Shown: positions 56,201 to 64,000 of the stretch, piece after piece
How positions within the stretch are numbered: position 1 is the stretch's first letter
Layout of the letters: each line of letters begins with the position of its first letter
Origin: Ilyonectria destructans
Taxonomy: Eukaryota; Ascomycota; Sordariomycetes; Hypocreales; Nectriaceae
Direction of reading: 5' to 3'
Assembly: GCA_020740775.1 (NCBI GenBank)
Contig: JAHEWK010000017.1
Coordinates: 186,001 to 250,000, forward strand
Length of the DNA: 64,000 nucleotides
Position numbers and translations under genes: made by a program
Notes under the pieces: model-generated
What the model was told of the DNA's origin: nothing
Databases searched by the model: none
What the model saw: the letters and a program-made list of their open reading frames with translations, nothing else

Positions 56201-57135
56201 GTCGCTAAGGGAAGAGTCGAGAAATGCCCACCGAGCGGGCAAACTGAAAGTCGCGCTGCTCAGCACCGGACTTGCACTTGACACCGTTCCGCCACATCTA
56301 AGTAATTGGTTTAAACGTAAACGGCAGAAGTCGCCCTGGGGCAAAAACTTCATAGATGGGGACGATATCGACGATTCCGACGGCATGGGGACAGATTTGG
56401 CTGATCTTCTTATCAAGATATGCCCAGATATTGACTTGTTCATTGCAAAAGTTAGTTTTGGCCGGGGGAAACAAGCTAACTTCGTGCACGTAGTCGCCAA
56501 GGTTTCACAACTTATCTTCCGACGGCAAATATGTTTCACTAACAAGTCCGCAGGCTATCTCGTGGTGTGCTGCAGAATACGGCGCTGATATTATCATCAT
56601 CCCGTTAGGCTTCCGAACGTCTGAGCCGGAAGTAGAGGCAGCCATCAAGCACGCCCTCGAAGGAGAACGCCCCCCCGTCTTCATGGCTGCCGTAGGCCCC
56701 GACCGGATGCGCGCCTATCCGGCAAGCCGCCAGCACATCATCGGCATACATGCAGTTGACGGTGAGGGGAGAGACATTGGCATCAGTCCGCCCCCCTTAA
56801 AGGACGATGACAACTTCTCCACCCTAGGAAGCGGCATCCAGCTCGGTTTGGAGGGCCATATACGGCTGCAGCCCGGCTCGTTATATGCAACCGCGGTGGC
56901 TGCGGGCATTGCGGCATACATACTGAACTACGTGCAGCAAGTCGCGACGCTGACAGAGGAGGACCGCAGGTGGCTGCGCTCGTCGGACGGGGTGCGCGAA
57001 CTACTCCGGCTAGTCTCAACTAAGCAGCACGGGTACCGCTTCATCGCGCCATGGGAGGTATGGGGACGGGACGTTAAGGCGGAAGAGATCGGCAACCTCG
57101 TGGAGGCGATCGTGCGGCGGAGGAAGAAGGCTTGA
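53278..57135 (+). CDS. Multi-pass membrane ankyrin protein with C-terminal pseudo-subtilase domain
   Basis: Three exons (53278-56075, 56138-56501, 56554-57135) give 1,247 residues; both introns have CTAAC- or CACAAAC-like branch regions and YAG acceptors, and the phase closes. The ATG at 53278 begins a signal peptide (MSILVVFVALVGLPTVKA). Membrane segments follow at about residues 55-80 (YFIFAIAPMGILTAVVSAIR), 205-230, 240-260 and 325-375. A roughly 400-residue middle region has no known domain. Ankyrin repeats span about 787-900 (TSLMAAAESGSLDAVALLLQ, QTALSLAAANGNEGVARRLL, RTGLWWAAANGHSEVVRLLV). Exons 2-3 encode a subtilisin-like (S8) fold, but all three catalytic positions are changed: Asp to Ser975 (VALLSTGL), His to Met1016 (GMGTD) and Ser to Leu1164 (GSLYATAVAAG); the oxyanion Asn is Pro (AAVGPDR). 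It is therefore expected to be a pseudoprotease that binds rather than cuts. The N-terminal module is a recurrent fungal accessory-genome family; function unknown. Confidence 0.85.
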
Positions 57136-57239
57136 TGGATTCGATGGGGCATACATAATATGGCCATGATAGATTGTATGACACTAGCCGGAACTTAACA
57201 TTTTGCATAAAGACATCTGAACCGACACAGCGAGGTACT

Positions 57240-57720
57240 ATGGCCGGGCGGGATCGTGCTGGCGTCGGAGACGACGAGAGACTTCCGCTTCGTTGGTATG
57301 TCTCCCAGTACCATCCTCCTGACGCCAATAGGTATCAAGATAGAGTGCTAGAGAAAGCGGTTGTGGCAGCGGCATGACGTCTCCCGTAAGGGGCTGCCAT
57401 ACGCACCCGCGATTGTATATGCAGACTACAAGGTGCAGCGAACAACGATAGATCGGGTAGCGCTAGAGCTACGAGGGACCAGGACCACGAATATTGACGG
57501 CCAGGCGGTTCCGAGCCAGTGCGACCCCTACGGCCTGTACGTGCAACTGTGGCGGTGCAAGTCACTGGACGGCATCATGCTTCTATCTCGGGCGCGAGAG
57601 CATGACTTCGTGGGGAACACGGTTCTGGCGGAGATGGCTCAGACTGAGCTGAGGCTGGAGCAGTTGAGTGAAGAGACAATTAGGAAAGCGGAATTATGGG
57701 ACTGGTCGGAAGAAATTTGA
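57240..57720 (+). pseudogene. Unidentified gene, apparently frame-broken
   Basis: Two plus-strand pieces, 57240-57375 (MAGRDRAGVGDDERLPLRW...RYQDRVLEK) and 57361-57720 (PYAPAIVYADYKVQ...CDPYGLYVQLWRCKSLDGIM...ELWDWSEEI), appear to be one protein joined by a -1 shift or a tiny intron near 57355. The second piece reads as a folded domain with CDPYGLYVQLWRC, REHDFVGNTVLAEMAQTEL and a C-terminal helix. I do not recognise the family. It lies 105 bp downstream of the ankyrin-pseudosubtilase gene on the same strand and could be a partner gene or a relic. Confidence 0.4.
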
Positions 57721-57744
57721 ATTGAAGGAGATGAGGAAGGAGGA

Positions 57745-57898
57745 GGCTAGACAACCGATGTATGACGCCCTAGGATTCGGGTGGGGAAACACGCTTTTGG
57801 GGTTTATCTGTGTTGCTATGATTCCATTCCCCCTCATATTTTACAAATGCGGTGATCGTCTTAGGGAGAGAGGGACCTTTGTTGCCATAAGGGAATAG
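57745..57898 (+). pseudogene. C-terminal remnant of an MFS transporter
   Basis: PMYDALGFGWGNTLLGFICV followed by AMIPFPLIFYKCGDRLRERG is the last helix and cytosolic tail of fungal MFS drug transporters (typically MY..LG.GW..SLLGF.....P.P..F...G..LR). The rest of the transporter is missing. A matching N-terminal remnant lies on the same strand at 52200-52410. Confidence 0.6.
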
Positions 57899-58699
57899 AG
57901 AATTATATTTCTTCGGTAAAATTCTTAGCCATTGCGGTCGACTAGATTAGGACGGAATTTCAATATTATTCTGCCTGGATTCTTTTTAGAAAAACTACCC
58001 CGTCACAAAACTACATGGTATTAATCCATTACCATGCCAAGTAATTGGCCTGTGTTGTCAACACTAGTTGTTTGGTAAGGGTGCATGAATTTCCCGAACA
58101 CTGTCCGTAATGGAAATACAGGCATCGGCTATGGTCAAGGCTATGGCACCAGCCTCTAAGTTCTGTGTTTTATGCCTGAACCCCATCAGATTCCGGTTGT
58201 TAAAGAGCCAGGATTGATGGAGCGCGTCAAATTATTATTTGGCAGTTACAGGACCGCTCCGTCTCGTGTATTATTGGTGAAGACGTCGATATTAAAACCG
58301 GATTTAAGTTTCAATTAATTCCATAACATCACTCAACATACCAACCATACTTCGCTTTGTATGCATGGTGTATTGAGTCATTTGAACCATGTTCCCGGAA
58401 ATTGAATTACAACTTCCAGACTTTCTTAAGATATTATGTTGCAATTAAAAGTTGAAACTACAGGGGTAATTCTTTTAATTTCTTGCCAATTAACATTCTA
58501 ATGGTCTGTCTGTTGTAGATGAATGAGACGAAACCTCGGGGGCTGCATAGGTCCCCTGGAGTCCGGGGTCTGCGTAGGCTTCGGAAGTCTCGAAGCTTCC
58601 TAGGGGCGTGAGCAAGGATAGGATGCCGGAAGCATCAGTGATGAGGTCATTGGTAAGCCCAAAATGGCACATACTACCATCAAGATGAATCTCCCGAGC
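57899..58699. other. Intergenic, nothing recognised
   Basis: The 3' region of the exo-polygalacturonase gene and moderately AT-rich spacer. No gene or clear repeat was found. Confidence 0.5.
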
Positions 58700-60284
58700 T
58701 TAGGAGATGCAGTTGATATCAAGCAGAGAATTATCCATGTTTGTGCAAACCCAGGTAGCAGTCTTTCCACTGGGAGTTGACACGCTAATGTTATGGGCTT
58801 GGATGTTGGTGCATTTCTGAATTCGAAATAAGTCAGTCTTTGTTCAGGAGGAATCAACATAGCAACTTACCGAGGCATCACTACAAACCAGCGTTCCAAC
58901 CTTAGGGTCGTACTTCTTGGAGGCTACTCCCCACATATTCTTGAAAACAATGTCCGAGATAATCATGTTGGACTACAAAGCCATGTTAGTCACTCAATAT
59001 CCAAGATAAAACCTGGCTCAAGATGGCTTGTAATCAACAAGTCGGATGATTGTGTACTTACAGGGTACTGGTTGCAGAGGGTCAAGTTCTTCTGACCATA
59101 GCATTGAGTGAGTTCAATGGCGTAGTCATTGTTGGTGTTGAACAGCCCGTCGTACGTCACATTCTTAACGTAACCGGAGCCGCCACCGCCGTTCAAGTTG
59201 TCCTGAAAGTTCGTGTACACTCCAGGCCAGACCTTGATGCGGGCACCATCTGAGGCGTTAGCCATGGAAATGTTGTAAACGTAGACGTTTTCAACAATAT
59301 CGAACTCTTGGGCGTATTGGCCGAGTGATCCAACAGAGATGCCATGAGAGCCATTGCATTGGAGGCCTTGGACTACCATATTGGTGCTATTGGGCTTGAA
59401 GGAAACACAGTCATCGCCGTTGTTGATGATAGAATTCTGGATCACGACAGAGTCGGAACGATATGTGTCCCATCCGTCGGTGTTCTTGGCGGGATTTGCG
59501 TTTGTGCTCTACATTGTCGCCTGGTCAGCTAACTCTATTCATCATCTAATGACTTTTCGACAGCTGACTTACTCCCACCCGCAAGTTGAGGTCGCTGACA
59601 ATAATGTCGGTACTGTTGGCGATAAGGTTGAACCACTATTTCAGAGTCAGCTCAGGTTCTCCCTCCAATCTTTCGGTGAAGACTTACGCTCGGGGGGTTA
59701 ATCATGCTCAATCCCGTCACAGAGCCCCCTTTAAGACCATCCAAGAGGAAGAGAACCGGGCGCAAGAGGGAAGAATTGGCAGCGAAGCCATCGTACCATG
59801 GCTGTCCATTGCCGTTGAGAACCCCAACGCCATGACCAAAGATGTTGACATCTTCCCCGCCAAACCTCCAGAAAGCCGTGGCATCTTGGTAGGCATACTT
59901 GAACGAGTGTTCCATCCAGTAGCTGATGTCTTGCGAGAAGTTGATCGTGCCCGTCAAGGCTACATCAACGTGTTTGAGGAACGTAAGGTCCAGAGGCGAT
60001 GCGATGGTGTAGTTGGCATCCAAGACCACAGTTCCGCCATTGTTGCATTTTTTAAATGCCTTGAGAATATTGCCAGCATCATCACCGCCATTTCGGCTTG
60101 GTTTGACGGTGCAATACTTGTCATGCTTGCGAGAAGGCGAGGCACCATGATGCCTTGCCGGACTGTGCGGCCATGCCTTGATCACAGGACGTGTAACGAG
60201 AGACCGTTCGTGCAATGGGACAGATACCGCGCCGGCAATGTTGGCCAGACACGCAAAGGCAACAAAGATGGTGGATTGGATCAT
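58700..60284 (-). CDS. Secreted GH28 exo-polygalacturonase
   Basis: Five exons (60284-59688, 59635-59573, 59508-59062, 58972-58871, 58816-58700), all phase 0, give 441 residues. The signal peptide is [19 protein letters not shown]. The full GH28 catalytic set is present: [37 protein letters not shown] and GARIKVWPG (intact RIK). The long N-terminal region with [20 protein letters not shown] and [19 protein letters not shown], the many N-glycosylation sequons, and a C-terminal NCIS match fungal exo-polygalacturonases (pgaX-like). These release galacturonic acid from chain ends outside the cell. The gene is divergently paired with the pectin methylesterase at 61076, with 791 bp between start codons. 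Confidence 0.92.
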
Positions 60285-61075
60285 CCTGATGGTAGTGAGG
60301 TCTGGTGTGTTGGCGTGCAGACTTGAGGGACAAGACAAATTATTTCTGTGGATAAACTCGCAGCAATTAAAAGTCCGCATTCGCCGATCCCCGTATTAAT
60401 ATACCAACTCATGGCGAGCTTTCCGGATGGCCGGTTCATCTCCATTCTCCACCATGATCCTTGAAGAACTATCATAGATGTTAGAACTGCATTGCTAATT
60501 TTCCGTCCGATGAAATGAGCTCCCTTCCCCCACAAAACCCCAACAATTAATTAACCGGGGGCTTTAACCGAAACACGCCGACCGAAAAATGGGTGGCAGG
60601 TGCTCAAATTGGAGTCAGTTTGGGGGTATCCTGTGACGCGGCCCTGAGCTGTGTTCGGAAACCGGCTTCTTTCAATGGTGATCATTTACACTGGATATAT
60701 GCTGGTCGAATATAGCTCTCTCTCAGTGGTGGAATATTCTCAGCGCGGGAAAACAAGCTTCACTTTAGTGGAAGGTTGTCTGCCTTCTCGGCATGTCATT
60801 GCCGTCCCTTGCTCTAGTGTGGACTGGAGTGGCCTAGTGCACAGTTCTGGGATCCTCATTTGTGGAGGAATGTAACCATGTCGTGGGGGAGGGGAAGCTT
60901 CTCCACGTTATCCCAATTGGAAACCTCATCTCCGCAGTTTGACAGGAAAAGTCCAAGGAGCTTTGAATATGAATCGGTGTTCAAGGATATTAACGGCAGT
61001 ATATTCATAAATTGAACTCCACTTATCACTCTGACTTTGCATGCTGTCTTCTTCTTGAGTCAATTCTTGTGAACC
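60285..61075. promoter_or_regulatory. Divergent promoter shared by exo-polygalacturonase and pectin methylesterase genes
   Basis: 791 bp between two divergent start codons of pathway-linked genes. No exact TCCNCCAAT copy was found; a TTGGGGG core (reverse complement CCCCCAA, matching CCNCCAA) is at 60620-60626. Co-regulation is inferred from the arrangement. Confidence 0.5.
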
Positions 61076-62375
61076 ATGATGACACTCATTCTCAAAGCTG
61101 TGCTTGTCACGGCAGCTCTCCTCCAGACTACAGCCGCGCACGGCTCCGAGGGTCCCGCCGGCACATACAAACGATGCCAGAGACAGACGGACCGCCCGAC
61201 TGAAGGCTGCCCTCGCGGCACAATTTATGTCGCTCAGAATGACTCGGCAGCTCATTTCAACACCATTCAGGCCGCCATTGACTCGCTTGGCAACACCACT
61301 GTTCCTGGGCATATCCTCATTGCCCCGGGTAACTACACGGAGCAGCTAAACGTCACCCGCCGCGGGCCCCTTCACTTGATTGGCATGTCCAACAAGCCCT
61401 GGAAGGGTGACTTGTACTCGGATATTAATGTCAACACCAGCGCCCAAAATGACGTTCAAGTCTGGTGGAACTCGGCCAATCACAACGCGCTCTTCAGCGA
61501 TAATGTCTATACTGGCGTCTTGACTGTTGGCCCCAACCTCAATGCCACTCTGACTGGCTCTGGGCCGACAGGCTTCCCTGTGCCAGCCGACACTCCTTTC
61601 GGATGCACGGATTTCCGTGCCTACAATATCGATTTCCGGAATGAGGTTGTTCAGTACTCATACGGTCCAGCACATGCTTTGGGAGTTAGTAGGGCCAATG
61701 CTGGTTTTTATTCATGCGGCTTCTACAGTTGGCAGGATACGGTACGTTATGAGAGACTGCCCATTTCCCGTTAGCTGTTCATTCATAAACACAGAGATAT
61801 TGACTCGTGGCAATGAATAGGTTTATGTTGGAAAGCTTGGAAACGCTTTCTTCTACGACAATGTCATTGCTGGGCAGACTGACTTCCTCTACGGCTTTGG
61901 CACCGCCTACATTGAGAAGTCTACGCTGTCGCTCCGCAGTTGCGGCGGCGGTATCACGGCCTGGAAAGGTACCAACACGACCTTCACCAACAAGTACGGC
62001 GTCTACATAGACCGAACCCAGCTCATCGCATCCAACTACACCATTGCTCCAAAGATGGTGGGCAAGTGTGCACTCGGACGACCGTGGAACTCGCTGCACC
62101 GATCCATCTTCATGAACTCGTACTTCGACGCCAGCATCAAGCCAGCCGGCTACATTCCCTGGAGCACGACCGCTCCAAATCTAACCAACCGTACTTTCAT
62201 GGCCACCTGGAAAGACTATGGTCCAGGCTACAACGAGACGACCGAGGCACAGAGCAACGTAACTCTCGTCCTCACCGATTCCCAGGTCAAACCCTACCGA
62301 CATGTTGCTGACGTCTTCTCAACGCCTGATGGTACTTTTGGGCACACTCGCTGGATTGATGGGAGCGTCTTGTAG
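61076..62375 (+). CDS. Secreted pectin methylesterase (CE8), copy 2
   Basis: Two exons (61076-61741 and 61821-62375) give 406 residues; the intron splits WQDT from VYVGK. A signal peptide (MMTLILKAVLVTAALLQTTAA) is followed by the CE8 beta-helix: GCTDFRAYNIDFRN, GFYSWQDTVYVG (catalytic Gln/Asp), GQTDFLYGFGTAYIE (second Asp) and LGRPWNSLHRSIFM (Arg/Trp). It is clearly diverged from copy 1 (longer, with a different N-terminal GPAGTYKRCQRQ region and ATW..YGPG segment), so the two are separate subfamilies and not a tandem duplication. It de-esterifies homogalacturonan. It is more similar to the fragment at 42945 than copy 1 is. A short duplicate Met at 61079 could also serve as start. Confidence 0.92.
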
Positions 62376-63045
62376 CTGTATTAGATAAATCTGGGTAACT
62401 ACTGGAGCGAGCGGAGGATGCCACGTAAGGCATTTTTAAATACTAAAGGGTTTGATAAAACGTGGCTTCAGGGAGTTCACGAAGCTCCGTATTTTTGACA
62501 AACGGATCAAGTGACTCAAAATGTGTGAAGATTTTAGTGACATGCATGCGGCAATGTTTGGTATTACTTGGGAGGCTTTGTATTACAAATGCCCATCAGA
62601 TATTTTTCGTGCATGTTGGATGTTCAAGTTTATACTGTCAATAAGCTAAATTTCGGTTATTACATTGTTTATTTCTATCATTCTTGTATGGACGTTCTGT
62701 CTGAAGAGCCGAACTTTGACTTGCTGCTGAGTCTCAATATACATATATGATATCAACAGACCCGACTCAGAACTCGGTGTACGGGTGCGGGCTTTTAAGC
62801 TAAAAGTTGCGCTTTCCCGCTCACACTAACTAGGTGTTTTCCGATTCATCAATCGGTTAATCAGTGCTGCATCTAGACGCCAAGCGCCTTAAAGCAAGCC
62901 AATGAGTGTTGATATGAATTGATATTGCGTAAGGTCAAAAAGACCAAATAGGTTGGTGCATTGAGGGAGGATTTGACAGACCCAGAAACTTGTATTTTAA
63001 TATACGACTTCTGCAACTAGCCTACTCAAACATTATGATCATAAA
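62376..63045. other. Intergenic between convergent genes
   Basis: Shared 3' region. Two frames of about 60 codons on the plus strand have no recognised content. Confidence 0.5.
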
Positions 63046-63462
63046 TTACCAAGGCTTGATATGGGTCACAACATTTCCGGTAGTGCCCCAGCATTGGCCA
63101 TCAAACCTCGTGTACTTAGGATTAGGGCTGTTGTTATCGTAAAACTCGACTTCTAATTATATCCATTAGCCGCCGCTTGTAATGGTGAGAAAAATAGCAA
63201 AGCATGCCCACTTACTGTAGAAACCAGTTGTCTCTACAGGCAAGGCGCTATGCGTGCCCTGAAGAGAAGCGAAGGTCTGGTCGCCCCACCCTTGGCCAAG
63301 ATTCTTCTGGCCGATCCAGTTCTGACAGTTGGTGTCCGAGTAGCTGTCATTTGTGTTAGTCCTAATGACAGTGCTAACTGAATGCTGCAAGTCTTACTAG
63401 TTGATGTGCATGGCGGCATTCGCGACAGACAGCAGCGCTGGGAGAATATACGCGACCTTCAT
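63046..63462 (-). CDS. Small secreted protein, 99 residues (effector-like)
   Basis: Three exons (63462-63398, 63343-63216, 63152-63046) give 99 residues. A signal peptide (MKVAYILPALLSVANA) is followed by a mature part of about 83 residues with two cysteines (TNCQNW and GQCWG), a YYSD motif near the start and a C-terminal VVTHIKPW. Intron 1 has an ACTAAC branch right before GACAG; the nearer TAG would create a stop, which fixes the acceptor. The two Cys could form one disulfide. No enzyme or known effector family is recognised. Small size, secretion and position at the end of the pectinase island make a host- or substrate-interaction role plausible, as inference only. Confidence 0.78.
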
Positions 63463-63576
63463 TTTGGAGTCCCGAAGTTGACAAGTAATTTGACTAGAAG
63501 ATTTCGTGATTGGCGATACTGATAAAGCTGATGATGATGATGGTGATGACGGTATGCTCAGTGCAATGAGTCACTG

Positions 63577-63585
63577 TATATATAT
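63577..63585 (-). promoter_or_regulatory. TATA-like box of the small secreted protein gene
   Basis: An alternating TATATATAT run about 115 bp upstream of the ATG at 63462, reading the minus strand. Confidence 0.4.
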
Positions 63586-64000
63586 GAGAGGGAATCACGA
63601 TTTGACAGCCCCGTTGGCTCCACCATGTATCCGTTAATATCACAATATATATCTTCTTCCGTCATCTATAATTAATCTAGAATTTCTATCCAACAATATC
63701 AGTCGGGACCAGAATTTTAACTTCTTCTGTGGAATCTGGCGGCCGCTCTTGCAGAAGCTGACAAATTACTAAGCGCTAGTCACAGATGACGAATCAGCAT
63801 TCTGCGTCGCCCATTTGCCTGTTCAAGAAAGTTATGGTCGAAGGATGCGGGCTTATTTCGGCGGGGCTCTCGTATAGTAAGAAAGTGGATTTGGCAACTT
63901 CGTATCACGAAACAGTAGGGTTGACCTCTCGGATCGCCCCATTTCAAGTGAAGGATGAAAACGTGACAGACTGCTTGCAAAGATTGGCTGCGTAATCGTC
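63586..64000. other. Right window end, nothing recognised
   Basis: Upstream of the small secreted protein gene. A plus-strand frame at 63786-63995 has no recognisable motif. Confidence 0.45.

Overview
The window is nuclear DNA of a filamentous ascomycete (Pezizomycotina, probably a Sordariomycete; genus not assignable from sequence alone). The evidence is short introns with GTAAGT-like donors and CTAAC/CTGAC branch sites, a PTH11-like receptor, a CFEM GPI protein, a LaeA-like methyltransferase, secreted pectinases, and an AT-rich block with the transition-only decay expected of repeat-induced point mutation (RIP). The spliced models below were built by hand. Each one closes in frame across all its exons, but splice sites are inferred and not confirmed by transcripts.

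Layout. 1-7 kb: a decayed NB-ARC (NLR-type) gene, an intact membrane-anchored GDS/DxxH esterase-like gene and a decayed TPR-CHAT gene. 7.2-17.1 kb: a conserved fungal low-complexity protein, a 5-kb stretch with nothing recognisable, a secreted FAD-linked oxidase and a PTH11-like seven-helix receptor. 17-30 kb: a decayed TPR gene, a Zn-cluster-less fungal transcription-factor-like gene, a short-chain dehydrogenase, eIF2D/Tma64 (the one clear housekeeping gene) and an 11-exon LaeA-like methyltransferase. 31.2-34.6 kb: an AT-rich RIP block holding a complete 694-bp miniature LTR element with a perfect 5-bp target duplication. 34.6-42.2 kb: a GPI-anchored GH76 mannanase, a 148-bp MITE, a PIF1/Helitron-type helicase remnant and a CFEM GPI protein. 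43-63.5 kb: a pectin-degradation island with a CE16 esterase, two pectin methylesterases, two GH28 enzymes, remnants of a further pectin methylesterase and of a GH95 fucosidase, and a small secreted protein. Within this island sits a 1,247-residue membrane/ankyrin protein that ends in a subtilase-like domain lacking all three catalytic residues.

How the genes fit together. The pectin methylesterases would de-esterify homogalacturonan. The exo-polygalacturonase and the second GH28 enzyme would cut the backbone, CE16 would remove acetyl groups, and GH95 (now dead) would have removed fucose. Two exact copies of the galacturonic-acid response element TCCNCCAAT lie upstream of one GH28 gene, which suggests GaaR-type induction. 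The many NLR/TPR/CHAT relics, together with the intact ankyrin-pseudosubtilase gene, suggest a fast-turnover compartment of self/non-self or immune-like genes mixed with host-interaction enzymes. The most novel object is the ankyrin-pseudosubtilase membrane protein.
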